DNA of 64,000 bases from an uncultured Collinsella sp. (GTDB lineage Bacteria > Actinomycetota > Coriobacteriia > Coriobacteriales > Coriobacteriaceae). This document shows positions 8,006 through 15,964 of the stretch, piece by piece. The stretch is from positions 124,001 through 188,000 of the forward strand of contig UQTV01000004.1 of assembly GCA_900544095.1 (NCBI GenBank), given 5' to 3'. The position numbers and the translations under genes are program-made. The notes below the pieces were generated by a model. It did not search any database and was not told the DNA's origin. It worked only from the letters and a program-made list of their open reading frames with translations. Every line of letters starts with the position of its first letter. The stretch's first letter is position 1.

Positions 8006-8047
8006 AAGGTCAGACTAATACCAGATTGAATGACTCGATAAGGTCAG
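8006..8047 (+). promoter_or_regulatory. Direct-repeat PdxR-type operator candidate
   Basis: AAGGTCAG occurs at 8006-8013 and again at 8040-8047, 34 bases apart (about three helical turns), both preceded by an A/T-rich CGA-containing stretch. The pair lies between the divergent pdxS and pdxR starts. MocR-type PdxR regulators are known to bind direct repeats in such intergenic regions, so this is the likely binding site. Binding itself is inferred. Confidence 0.5.
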
Positions 8048-8058
8048 GTGACAAACTC

Positions 8059-9498
8059 ATGCTTGACTATAATTTGGAAAACCGCGGCGAAGCATCGCTC
8101 TATGAGTATATTTACAAGCAAATTCGAGATGATATCGTAGCTGGACGTATTGCGGCGGGGGAGCATCTGCCGTCCAAGCGCGCCTTTGCGAGTCATCTGG
8201 GAATCAGTGTCATTACCATCGAGAATGCATATAGCCAGTTGCTTGCCGAGGGTTATATTTGCTCAAAGCCGCGGCGTGGTTACTACGCGTGCGAGCTTCC
8301 CGATGCACCGGTTTTGTCTTTGGCCGCGGGGGATATCGACCGAGATGCTGTCTCTGTTGGCCCCAGCGCGCATGATTCCGACGGACAGACCGAGCAGTTC
8401 GAGGCTCTTTCTCCTTCCGCTTTGGAGGCGGCGCGGCTTTGGCAAAGCGCGCTACGGGCGACACTGACGTCCGAAGACGAACGTGAAATCTTTTCGCCCG
8501 CGCCGGCGCAGGGCACCGTTCGGCTACGACGCGCAATTGCTCACCATCTGCGCGGGACAAGGGGTATGAATGTCGACCCCAACAACATCGTTATCGGTGC
8601 GGGCGCCCAGTTGCTCGATACCATGTTGGTTCAGCTGCTTGGCGCGGACAAGGTGTATGCCGTTGAGGATCCGGGGTATTTGCGTTTGACGCGCATCTAT
8701 CAGGCCATGGGTTGCGAAGTGCGGCATATCCCGTTGGACGGTGAGGGCGTGGACTTGAGCGCTCTGCAGAAAACCGGGGCGGATGTCCTTCACCTGATGC
8801 CGTCCCATCAGTATCCGACCGGCCTTGTGACGAGCATTGCGCGTCGCTATGCCCTGCTGGGCTGGGCCGCCGAGCAGCCGGACCGGTATCTCATCGAAGA
8901 TGACTTTGATTGCGAGTTTCGCCTTGCCGGTAAGCCGATTCCCGCGCTCGCGTCGATTGATGCCGCCCAATCGGTCATCTACACCAACACGTTTTCAAAA
9001 AGTCTGTCGTCGGCCCTGCGTTTGGCGTATATGGTCCTGCCCGATGAGCTGATGGAACGGTTTAGACGCAGCCTTGGCTTTTATGCCTCGTCGGTGAGTT
9101 CTGTTGACCAGGTCGCCTTGGCGCGTTTGCTGGAATCGGGCGATTACGAGCGGCATGTGAACCGCGTGCGCGTTCGTGCTCGCGAGGCGCGTGATGGCCT
9201 GGCGACGCTTGTACGGAAGGCATTTCCGGCGGGGGAGGTTTCGATCGAACATGCGGATGCGGGTCTTTACTGCGTCGTGGTTGCGCAGCGTGTTACGGGC
9301 GGAACCTCTTTTACACGCGCCCTCACGCGCTCGAGCACCCCTTACATCGATATCAATGACTGTCTATGGTGCGCCGATGGCGCATATGTCCCTGCAAGCC
9401 CGACTCGAATCCTTGTCCAGTACGACGATTTGAGTCCAAATGCGCTAAATACCCTGGAATCGCAGCTAATGGATGCGCCCTCTAACCTAAGTGAGTAG
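8059..9498 (+). CDS. pdxR: MocR-family regulator of vitamin B6 synthesis (PdxR-like)
   Basis: The 479-residue protein has a GntR winged helix at residues about 10-75 (LPSKRAFASHLGISVITIEN) and an aminotransferase-like effector domain with YTNTFSKSLSSALRLAYM, whose lysine would bind PLP. PdxR proteins sense PLP and control pdxST, and this gene is divergent from pdxS. The ATG at 8059 has AGGTG 8 bases upstream; a TTG at 8026 in frame has none. The last residues, NLSE, and the stop codon lie inside the first copy of the inverted-repeat element at 9487, so the natural C-terminus may have been altered by insertion. Confidence 0.9.
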   Translation: MLDYNLENRGEASLYEYIYKQIRDDIVAGRIAAGEHLPSKRAFASHLGISVITIENAYSQLLAEGYICSKPRRGYYACELPDAPVLSLAAGDIDRDAVSVGPSAHDSDGQTEQFEALSPSALEAARLWQSALRATLTSEDEREIFSPAPAQGTVRLRRAIAHHLRGTRGMNVDPNNIVIGAGAQLLDTMLVQLLGADKVYAVEDPGYLRLTRIYQAMGCEVRHIPLDGEGVDLSALQKTGADVLHLMPSHQYPTGLVTSIARRYALLGWAAEQPDRYLIEDDFDCEFRLAGKPIPALASIDAAQSVIYTNTFSKSLSSALRLAYMVLPDELMERFRRSLGFYASSVSSVDQVALARLLESGDYERHVNRVRVRAREARDGLATLVRKAFPAGEVSIEHADAGLYCVVVAQRVTGGTSFTRALTRSSTPYIDINDCLWCADGAYVPASPTRILVQYDDLSPNALNTLESQLMDAPSNLSE

Positions 9499-9607
9499 AC
9501 TTTTGGCGCTTTGGCGAGCAGGCCGTTTTGAAGCAATCCATCTACCTGCGATTTTGTAAAGCAGTATGGGCGGTCTGCTCGGCGGGTCCTAAATAGTCTA
9601 CTCACTT
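9487..9607 (+). repeat. ~120-bp inverted-repeat element, copy 1
   Basis: The left end CTAAGTGAGTAGACT starts at 9487 and its mirror AGTCTACTCACTT ends at 9607 (13-bp perfect terminal inverted repeat). The interior carries TCTACCTGCG and a GCAGTATGGGCGG-like core shared with the copies at 10906 and 20604. It has no coding capacity. The left repeat supplies the stop codon of pdxR (reading LSE then TAG). It resembles a MITE, but a structured 3' RNA element is equally possible. Confidence 0.75.
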
Positions 9608-9640
9608 GCTGTGCAAGGCTTCCGCATGAGCGAAAAATGA

Positions 9641-9706
9641 GTTTTCAACAGGGCTTCGTCCAGCTCTCGGCAAGCTTTTGGCCAGTTGGGGAGGGCTGTT
9701 GAAAAC
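9641..9706. repeat. Inverted repeat with TTTTCAACAG arms
   Basis: GTTTTCAACAG (9641-9651) and CTGTTGAAAAC (9696-9706) form an 11-bp perfect inverted repeat around 44 bases that can pair further (GGC and GCC stretches). It sits between the first inverted-repeat element and the DUF559-like gene. No function can be assigned; the remaining sequence to 9789 shows no gene or clear promoter. Confidence 0.5.
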
Positions 9707-9789
9707 TTGGCAGTCCGTTCGGCGCCATTTTTGGTGCGTTCGCGCCAATGCGTGACTGACTGGGTTGAAATTCGTGTTTTCCTGTGCCT

Positions 9790-10917
9790 ATGAAGGATCT
9801 ACTTTGTGACATATCAGCTTTTAGGTACTGGCGTTTGCCTCCTCAAGTCCGCGCTTTGTGTCCGCCGCTTCCACGACCGGAAGAAGACCGGCAGCGATAT
9901 GATCTCGCCCGCAACCCGACGGCTGCGGTCGCGCTCGGTTTTCCGTTGTATACATTGGTTCGGACGAGAAACAAACGGACTTGTCCTGCCAGCATTAGGC
10001 AGCGGCTGTTTCTTGGTGAGCTTCCCAGGGAATCCGTGCTGGAAACGGAGCATGGGGTTTTGATTACGTCTCCTCTACTGACGGCATTCATCATGTTGCG
10101 GCATCTGACGGATCTTCAGCTTCTTTTGGTATTGGCGGAGATGTGTGGCTTGTTTGCGGTGTGTGCCCTGCCGGCGGCACTTGAGGCGGAGCTTTCGCGT
10201 GCAATTGATTCGGGCGCGATTTCGACAACGTTCGGTTGGGTGCGCTGCCCGTCCGAGGACGGCACCGCCTCAAATTTATGGCGTCGAGACGCTTTGGTTT
10301 TGGGCGGAGACCTTGACCGTTTTTGTTCAGATGTTTGCGGGATGCGTTACGGCAATAGATTTATAGCGGTATCGCAACTCGTTCCATTGGGCGCCGCGTC
10401 GCCTTTTGAGGTCGAGGCGTATTTGCTACTTGCACTGCCGCGATCCCTGGGAGGAGAAGGTTTTTGCGGCATAGAGCTCAATGTTGAAGTGATGCTAAGC
10501 ACAAGTGCTCGAGCGATTGTGGGAAAGTCCCGTGTATATATCGACCTACTTCTTTCTTCGCCGGACGGAGAGCGACAGGTGGCCATTGAATGCCAAGGAA
10601 AGGGCTCACACGGGCGAGCCGGGGATGGTTTGCGTGACGCCGACCGCATGACGGCGCTTCAGGCCATGGGCTACGATGTATTTCTCCTGACACACGGACA
10701 GATATCCGATGATGATAGATTCCATGCGATTGTTAAGGCCGTATGCAGGTTGCTCGATGTTGAATATCGCGATAAAAGCTTGGAGGAGCAAGGGGCCGAG
10801 GCATTACTTCGGTCTGAGCTATTCGTTGACTGGTCAAAACTGGGAGAAATCGACAAAAAGATGCCCGTTAGACACAAAAAGGCCCGATCATGGACGGTTG
10901 CAAATCTAAGTGAGTAG
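9790..10917 (+). CDS. DUF559/Vsr-like nuclease-fold protein, AbiEi-like architecture
   Basis: The protein is about 375 residues. Its first half has an AbiEi-like look (LFLGELPRES, HGVLITSPLLTAFIMLRHL) without a clear HTH. The C-terminal part, near residues 245-325, fits the PD-(D/E)XK-like DUF559/Vsr fold: VYIDLLLSSPDG, then AIECQGKGSHGRAG, then RDADRMTALQAMGYDVFLLT. The Asp of YIDLLL and Glu of AIECQ would be the active-site acids; the usual Lys position is Gln. No ribosome binding site is convincing; a GTG at 9784 is an alternative start. It stands alone between two direct copies of the inverted-repeat element, and its last codons (NLSE, stop) lie inside the second copy. The function is unknown; a nucleic-acid-processing or defence role is a guess. 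Confidence 0.6.
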   Translation: MKDLLCDISAFRYWRLPPQVRALCPPLPRPEEDRQRYDLARNPTAAVALGFPLYTLVRTRNKRTCPASIRQRLFLGELPRESVLETEHGVLITSPLLTAFIMLRHLTDLQLLLVLAEMCGLFAVCALPAALEAELSRAIDSGAISTTFGWVRCPSEDGTASNLWRRDALVLGGDLDRFCSDVCGMRYGNRFIAVSQLVPLGAASPFEVEAYLLLALPRSLGGEGFCGIELNVEVMLSTSARAIVGKSRVYIDLLLSSPDGERQVAIECQGKGSHGRAGDGLRDADRMTALQAMGYDVFLLTHGQISDDDRFHAIVKAVCRLLDVEYRDKSLEEQGAEALLRSELFVDWSKLGEIDKKMPVRHKKARSWTVANLSE

Positions 10918-11028
10918 ACTTTTAGCGTGATGGCGACCAGATTGTTTTGCGGCAAGCTATCTACCTGCGGTTTTATAAAGCAATACGGGTGGTCTGCTCG
11001 ACAAGTTCCCAAAAGGCTACTCACTTAG
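10906..11028 (+). repeat. ~120-bp inverted-repeat element, copy 2
   Basis: CTAAGTGAGTAG (10906-10917) is mirrored by CTACTCACTTAG (11017-11028). The interior shares ATCTACCTGCGGTTTTATAA and GGTCTGCTCG with copy 1. It is in the same orientation as the other copies and gives the stop codon of the DUF559-like gene. Confidence 0.75.
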
Positions 11029-11092
11029 TTTTTGACGCGAAGCCGATGTCAAAGGTGGTCCTATTTTTGGGACGTTAACTGGTTTGCAAGAC

Positions 11093-11127
11093 ACGAAAAA
11101 GGCCCGAACCATGCGGTCCGGGCCTTA
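11093..11127 (-). terminator. Terminator of the rubrerythrin gene
   Basis: On the minus strand AAGGCCCGGACC pairs with GGTTCGGGCCTT and is followed by TTTTC, about 35 bases after the rubrerythrin stop codon. The stem occupies 11099-11126 on the plus strand. Confidence 0.8.
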
Positions 11128-11159
11128 TAAAGCTAGAGAATGTCTCTCAGGCGTTTGGC

Positions 11160-11720
11160 TTAGCCGAAGTAGCGCTTTAGCAGGCCGGCGAAAGCCTTGC
11201 CGTGGCGAGCCTCGTCGCGAGCCATCTCGTGCACGGTGTCGTGGATGGCATCGAGACCAGCGGCCTTGGCGCGCTTGGCGAGATCGGTCTTGCCGGCGGT
11301 GGCGCCGTTCTCGGCCTCAACGCGCATCTCGAGGTTCTTCTTGGTGGAGTCGGTCACGACCTCGCCCAGGAGCTCGGCGAACTTGGCGGCGTGCTCGGCC
11401 TCCTCGTGGGCAGCCTTCTCCCAGTACAGGCCGATCTCGGGATAACCCTCGCGATGAGCAACGCGAGCCATGGCCAGGTACATACCGACCTCGGAGCACT
11501 CGCCCTCAAAGTTGGCGCGCAGGTCAGCAACGATGTCCTCGGAGACGCCCTCCATCTTGGCGACGCCCACGACGTGCTCGGCAGCCCACTCGAGCTGGCC
11601 CTCCTCCTGCTTCAGGAAGCGAGAACCGGGAACGCCGCACTGGGGGCACTTGAAATCCTCGGGCAGCTGGTCGCCGTCGAACTCTTCCACATAACCGCAA
11701 ACGGGGCAAACAAACTTCAT
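11160..11720 (-). CDS. Rubrerythrin with N-terminal rubredoxin domain (reverse type)
   Basis: The 186-residue protein has a rubredoxin-like iron site at the N-terminus (Cys5, Cys8, Cys25, Cys28) followed by a ferritin-like diiron four-helix bundle with EGECSEVGMYLAMARVA, KAAHEEAEHAAKFAELLG and HEMARDEARHGKAF. Rubrerythrins reduce hydrogen peroxide in the cytoplasm of anaerobes; the rubredoxin-first order is that of the reverse rubrerythrins. The start at 11720 has AAAGGA upstream. It is a single-gene unit with its own terminator. Confidence 0.93.
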   Translation of the reverse strand: MKFVCPVCGYVEEFDGDQLPEDFKCPQCGVPGSRFLKQEEGQLEWAAEHVVGVAKMEGVSEDIVADLRANFEGECSEVGMYLAMARVAHREGYPEIGLYWEKAAHEEAEHAAKFAELLGEVVTDSTKKNLEMRVEAENGATAGKTDLAKRAKAAGLDAIHDTVHEMARDEARHGKAFAGLLKRYFG

Positions 11721-11943
11721 AATTCGATCCTTTCGATCGATGGCGATGGTGCGCTCGTCCGGTCCCGTAAGGGCCCTCTCCGGACGTGCGTCTTGACGGG
11801 TTCTATTATCCATAAATGAGATCGAATGTGAAGCCTATCAGGAATGATTTTTAATAAAACAATTTTGGGCATGTGTAGATGTTGATTGATTAACGATTGC
11901 TAGACCTCGTGCGACCTCCGATGAGTACAATCGGTCGAGCAAA

Positions 11944-11959
11944 TGTTGACCTATCAACA
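11944..11959. promoter_or_regulatory. TGTTGA-TCAACA palindrome upstream of the Fe-ADH gene
   Basis: TGTTGA (11944-11949) and TCAACA (11954-11959) form an inverted repeat with a 4-base spacer, 4 bases before the AAGGAG ribosome binding site of the alcohol dehydrogenase. A related GTTGATTGATTAAC word lies at 11881-11894. The position suits a repressor site or a hairpin occluding the ribosome binding site. No cognate regulator is adjacent. Confidence 0.35.
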
Positions 11960-11977
11960 AATGAAGGAGTTTCCTTT

Positions 11978-13198
11978 ATGCATCTAGCCCGCCGCGCCTG
12001 GTGCCGAACGTATCAAACGGTTTTTCGCATCGCATTGCCGGTGCTGCCCTATACCGAGCCACACATTTTAGAGCACGCTGAGGAAGTGCCCGCAGTGCTT
12101 CAAAAGCGTTCAATACAGCATGTTCTTATCGTGACAGATCCCGGCATTGCCCGTCTGGGGCTTACGGCATCGCTCGAGACAGCGCTCGCGTCCAAGGGGA
12201 TTAGCGCTGCGGTCTATGCCGAAACACGTGCGAACCCCACGGTCTCGAATGTGGAGGAAGCAGCGTCCCTGTATCGAGAGAACGCCTGCCAGGCCATTAT
12301 TGGTTTTGGCGGCGGTTCGGCCATGGACTGCGCCAAGGGCGTGGGGGCACGCATCGCGCAGCCAAACAAGCCCATCAATAAGATGCGCGGCCTGCTGCGC
12401 ATTCATCGTCGCCTGCCGCTGCTCATCGCCGTTCCCACCACAGCAGGCACGGGAAGCGAGGTTACGCTTGCGGCGGTAATTACCGATGACGAGACGCACT
12501 ACAAGTACCCCATTAACGACTTTGTACTCATCCCACGTTTTGCGGTCCACGACCCCGAGTTTACGCGCGGGTTGCCGGCGTCCATTACGGGGCAGACGGG
12601 TATGGATGCCCTGACGCATGCTGTCGAGGCCTTTATCGGGCGAAGCACCACGTCCTACACACGCAAGATGGCGCGTCAGGCGGTTCAGCTCATCCACGAC
12701 AATTTGCTGGAGGCCTATGAGCATGGTGACGACATGCGCGCTCGTCGCAATATGCTTTCGGCGGCGTATAAGGCGGGCGTTGCGTTTACCCGCTCCTATG
12801 TCGGATATGTGCATGCCATCGCGCACAGTCTGGGCGGCCGATACGGAATTCCGCACGGTTTGGCGAACGCGATTATCCTGCCGCACATGCTTCGCGCTTA
12901 TGGTGACGCCGCCGCCCCCAAGCTTGCCGATCTTGCTCGCATGGCGGGCATTGCGCCGGCTACCGCGCAGGACAGCCTGGCGGCCGAGGCCTTTATCGAT
13001 TGGGTTGACCGCATGAACGAGGCCCTGGGAATCCCCAAATATGTCTCGGGTATTCGCCGCTCCGATATTCCGCAAATGGCGGCCCATGCCGATGCCGAGG
13101 CCAATCCGCTATACCCCGTTCCACTTTTGATGGACCGTTTGGAGCTCGAGCGTATGTACGAGGTCGTTGCGGGTGGTATGTTTGAGGACGAGAACTAG
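11978..13198 (+). CDS. Iron-containing alcohol dehydrogenase
   Basis: The 406-residue group III dehydrogenase interconverts alcohols and aldehydes using NAD(P)H. The nucleotide-binding GGGSAMDCAKG, the GTGSEVT motif and the metal ligands (Asp and His of GMDALTHAVEAF, His of HAIAHSLGGRYGIPHG) are all present. The start at 11978 is preceded by AAGGAG. It is followed after 8 bases by an aldehyde dehydrogenase gene, so the pair probably works in sequence on the same alcohol/aldehyde. Specificity cannot be read from sequence. Confidence 0.92.
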   Translation: MHLARRAWCRTYQTVFRIALPVLPYTEPHILEHAEEVPAVLQKRSIQHVLIVTDPGIARLGLTASLETALASKGISAAVYAETRANPTVSNVEEAASLYRENACQAIIGFGGGSAMDCAKGVGARIAQPNKPINKMRGLLRIHRRLPLLIAVPTTAGTGSEVTLAAVITDDETHYKYPINDFVLIPRFAVHDPEFTRGLPASITGQTGMDALTHAVEAFIGRSTTSYTRKMARQAVQLIHDNLLEAYEHGDDMRARRNMLSAAYKAGVAFTRSYVGYVHAIAHSLGGRYGIPHGLANAIILPHMLRAYGDAAAPKLADLARMAGIAPATAQDSLAAEAFIDWVDRMNEALGIPKYVSGIRRSDIPQMAAHADAEANPLYPVPLLMDRLELERMYEVVAGGMFEDEN

Positions 13199-13206
13199 GA
13201 GGGTCC

Positions 13207-14586
13207 ATGAACACCGAGGAAATTGCGCGCATCGTCGGCGACCAGCGCGCCTACTTTAAGACGCACGCCACGTTTGATGTCGATGCTCGGCGTCGTGCGC
13301 TCGTGAGTTTACGCGATGCGGTACGGGCCCACGAGGCCGATATTGCCCATGCGCTCCAGACCGATTTGGGAAAGTCACATGACGAGGCGTATATGTGCGA
13401 GATCGGCACCTCGCTTTCCGAGATTCGACATCAGATTGCGCATGTGGCTCGATGGAGTCGCCCGCGTCTGCGTCCGTGTGACCTCGCCAACGCCGTGAGT
13501 GTGTGCAAGACGCAGGCCGTGCCCTATGGCGTCACACTCATCATGGCTCCGTGGAACTACCCGTTTTTGCTGACGCTCGAGCCACTCGCCGGCGCCCTTG
13601 CCGCGGGCAATACCGTGGTCATCAAGCCGAGCGCATATGCTCCGGCATCGAGCGCGGTGCTCAAGCAAATCTGTGAAGAGGCATTTGATCCGTGCCTGGT
13701 GACGGTTGTCGAGGGCGGTCGCGCCGAGAACGAAGCACTGCTCGACGAGTGCTGGGACAAGATCTTCTTTACCGGTAGCGTTCCGGTCGGCAAGCTCGTC
13801 ATGGAGCGCGCAAGTAAAAACCTTACGCCCGTGACGCTTGAGCTGGGCGGAAAGAGTCCCTGCATCGTGGATGCGACGGCAAACTTGAAGGTTGCGGCAC
13901 GGCGTATCGCCTTTGGTAAATGGCTCAACGTGGGGCAGACCTGCGTGGCACCCGACTACCTGCTGGTCGATACGAGCGTGCGCGACGAGCTGCTGGGCCT
14001 CATCAAGGAGGAGGTCCGCCGCATGTTTGGCGAGCATCCGCTCGACAATGAGGACTACGGGCATATCGTCAACGCCAAGCATTTTGCGCGCGTGCGCGGG
14101 CTGATCGATCCCGATAAGGTCGTGCTTGGAGGTGCCGCGCGCGAGGCTTCGCTCAAGATCGAGCCGACGATTTTGGACGGCGTGACCCCCGATGACGCCG
14201 TGATGCAGGAGGAGATCTTCGGTCCCATCTTGCCGGTGCTGACGTTTGAGAGCCTAGACGAGGCCGAAGCGTTTATTACGGATCGTCCGACGCCGCTGGC
14301 CCTGTATATCTTTAGCCAGGACTGTGCGGTTCAGCAGCGCTTTGTGCGTTACGTGCCCTTTGGTGGTGGCTGTGTTAATGACACCATTATGCATTTGGCC
14401 ACGAGCCATATGGGCTTTGGCGGCATGGGGGCGAGCGGTATGGGACAGTACCATGGACGCGAGAGCTTCGATACGTTTAGCCACAAGAAGAGCATCGTGA
14501 ACAAGGCAACGTGGTTGGACGTGCCATTCCGCTATGCCCCTTATGCAAGCTGGAAGCACAAGTTCGTGCGCATGTTTGTGCATTAG
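13207..14586 (+). CDS. Aldehyde dehydrogenase (ALDH3-like)
   Basis: The 459-residue enzyme oxidises aldehydes to acids with NAD(P)+. It has the catalytic Cys in GQTCVAPDY, the general-base Glu in LELGGKSPC, the cofactor loop FFTGSVPVG and the MAPWNYPF motif. The length without an N-terminal extension fits the class 3 (fatty/aromatic aldehyde) branch. It is 8 bases downstream of the Fe-ADH and preceded by AGGAGGG, so the two form an operon for alcohol/aldehyde interconversion. Confidence 0.92.
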   Translation: MNTEEIARIVGDQRAYFKTHATFDVDARRRALVSLRDAVRAHEADIAHALQTDLGKSHDEAYMCEIGTSLSEIRHQIAHVARWSRPRLRPCDLANAVSVCKTQAVPYGVTLIMAPWNYPFLLTLEPLAGALAAGNTVVIKPSAYAPASSAVLKQICEEAFDPCLVTVVEGGRAENEALLDECWDKIFFTGSVPVGKLVMERASKNLTPVTLELGGKSPCIVDATANLKVAARRIAFGKWLNVGQTCVAPDYLLVDTSVRDELLGLIKEEVRRMFGEHPLDNEDYGHIVNAKHFARVRGLIDPDKVVLGGAAREASLKIEPTILDGVTPDDAVMQEEIFGPILPVLTFESLDEAEAFITDRPTPLALYIFSQDCAVQQRFVRYVPFGGGCVNDTIMHLATSHMGFGGMGASGMGQYHGRESFDTFSHKKSIVNKATWLDVPFRYAPYASWKHKFVRMFVH

Positions 14587-14606
14587 AATCAGATAAGGAT
14601 GAATTT

Positions 14607-14753
14607 ATGTCCGCACGGGCCCGTAGACTTCTCGATAAGGTCAAACGCTGGTTTATCCGGCCGTTAGAGGAGTTGCCATGTACGAGCCTTCACGTGTTCT
14701 TCTGTCGTTTCATATCGCAGGATTTCAATATGCCGACGGCGCTTTGGTCCTAG
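14607..14753 (+). CDS. Small ORF, possible broken N-terminus of the HIRAN protein
   Basis: A 48-residue frame begins MSARARRLLDKVKRWFIRPL behind AAGGAT and overlaps the start of the HIRAN gene in another frame. Its first ~24 residues look like a basic amphipathic helix; after the overlap the sequence (CTSLHVFFCRF) looks non-coding. One missing base just before 14678 would join EELP to MYEPS of the HIRAN protein. It is either a translationally coupled peptide or the frameshifted front of the next gene. Confidence 0.35.
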   Translation: MSARARRLLDKVKRWFIRPLEELPCTSLHVFFCRFISQDFNMPTALWS

Positions 14754-15004
14754 GCGATCTTAAAGCGGGCGATAAACTGACGCTGTGTGCCGAGCGCGAT
14801 AATCCCCATGACCCCGAGGCGGTTGCGATCTACTATGGCAAGACCAAACTTGGCTATGTTCCGGGAAACGAGGTCGGCCCGCTGTCCTTGATGATGTATT
14901 ACGGCCATGAGGACGTATTTGAGGCCCACGTGCAACAGGTTGCTCCCGAGCGCAGCCCGTGGCATCAGGTTCGCGTTGGACTCTACGTGGTGGATGCTCG
15001 CTAG
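14678..15004 (+). CDS. HIRAN-domain protein
   Basis: The 108-residue protein is essentially one HIRAN domain: LLSFHIAGFQYADG, ERDNPHDPEAVAIYYGKTKL and GYVPGNEVGPLSLMM are its usual blocks. HIRAN domains bind 3' single-stranded DNA ends in HLTF-type remodelers and occur alone or with nucleases in bacteria. GAGGAG lies 6 bases before the ATG at 14678. The partner here is unknown. The preceding small ORF may be its frameshifted N-terminus. Confidence 0.8.
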   Translation: MYEPSRVLLSFHIAGFQYADGALVLGDLKAGDKLTLCAERDNPHDPEAVAIYYGKTKLGYVPGNEVGPLSLMMYYGHEDVFEAHVQQVAPERSPWHQVRVGLYVVDAR

Positions 15005-15022
15005 TCGGCAATGGGGACTGCC

Positions 15023-15202
15023 ATGTTTGATGACGATGATCTGTTCGATCTGACGGATGACCCGTTTGAGTGGGATATGCTACTTGATGACGATGAGTTG
15101 GAGCAGGACCGCAAAAAGCAAAAGGATAAGAACACCACGGGAAAAGATTCGAATAAAAAGGACAAGCGCCGCCGCGGACTGTTCGGCGGGCTCTTTGGAT
15201 AA
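15023..15202 (+). CDS. Small acidic/basic hypothetical protein
   Basis: The 59-residue protein begins MFDDDDLFDLTDDPFEWDML, with a strongly acidic first half and a Lys/Arg-rich second half ending GLFGGLFG. GGGGA lies about 5 bases before the ATG at 15023; an upstream ATG at 15011 is possible. The charge split suggests a disordered or partner-binding peptide. No family was recognised. It lies 18 bases after the HIRAN gene and may share its transcript. Confidence 0.6.
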   Translation: MFDDDDLFDLTDDPFEWDMLLDDDELEQDRKKQKDKNTTGKDSNKKDKRRRGLFGGLFG

Positions 15203-15268
15203 CCGCCGCATCGCTGCGTCTGTATACTTAGCACGAGTTGAACACGTTGCGAAATGAGGACAGAGACG

Positions 15269-15814
15269 ATGATGTGGTTTACCGCCGACCTGCACCTGGG
15301 CGACACGAATATCCTGCACGACATGGACCGGCCATTTGGCTCGGTCGAGGAGATGAACCGCAAGGTCATCGATGCCGTGAATGAGTGCGTGGCGGCGGAC
15401 GACCGTCTCTATATCTTGGGAGACTTTACCTATCGTTTGCCCCTGGCGGATGCTGTGCGCCTGCGCGAGCGCATCGAATGTCAGAACGTAACGCTCATCC
15501 GTGGCAACCATGACGGTGACTGGGAAGATCCAGCTGCGCCCCAAATCTGGGAAGACGTGCGTGATTACCTGGAGATTGCTCCCGGCTATGCCAAGGGCCA
15601 TCGCCTGGTGTTGAGCCATTACCCCATGCTCAGCTGGAATGGCAAGGCGCGTGGCGCCATCATGCTGCACGGGCATATCCACAGCAGGGGAGACCGCACC
15701 AACGCGCGCAACTGCGATCGCGAGCGCCCCATTTATCGCTACGATGTGGGCCTCGACGCCAACGAGTACAAGCCCGTAAGCCGAGACCAGATCTTGAGCT
15801 TCTTTGGACTGTAA
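15269..15814 (+). CDS. Calcineurin-like metallophosphoesterase (YfcE/MPE-like)
   Basis: The ~181-residue protein carries the full metallophosphoesterase signature in order: DLHLGD, GDF, GNHDGD, LSHYPM and HGHIHSR, which bind two metal ions. The family hydrolyses phosphodiesters or phosphomonoesters in the cytoplasm; the substrate is not predictable. AGGAC precedes the ATG at 15269 and a second ATG follows directly. It is followed by a hairpin at 15833. Confidence 0.9.
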   Translation: MMWFTADLHLGDTNILHDMDRPFGSVEEMNRKVIDAVNECVAADDRLYILGDFTYRLPLADAVRLRERIECQNVTLIRGNHDGDWEDPAAPQIWEDVRDYLEIAPGYAKGHRLVLSHYPMLSWNGKARGAIMLHGHIHSRGDRTNARNCDRERPIYRYDVGLDANEYKPVSRDQILSFFGL

Positions 15815-15832
15815 TTCTCGAACCGTCACACA

Positions 15833-15869
15833 AACCGCCACAAAGGGGACAGGCACCTTTGTGGTGGTT
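15833..15869. repeat. Intergenic hairpin with GGGGACAGGCACC loop
   Basis: A 14-bp stem (AACCGCCACAAAGG at 15833-15846; CCTTTGTGGTGGTT at 15856-15869, with one G-U pair) closes a 9-base loop containing GGACAGG. There is no T-run. Similar loops occur in hairpins elsewhere in the window (30006), suggesting a dispersed palindrome family. Confidence 0.6.
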
Positions 15870-15964
15870 CTGGCGCTGTTGCTATTATGGCGGCGGCGTC
15901 TTTTTTGTCCGTGCGGCGCGGTAGAGTGTAAGCGGTTGAAATTTGCGTCCATCGAGGAGCTGCT

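Noticed and set aside
9487..11028. Insertion sequence with transposase
   Set aside because: The gene between the inverted-repeat copies has no DDE, HUH or serine/tyrosine recombinase motif; it looks nuclease-like instead.
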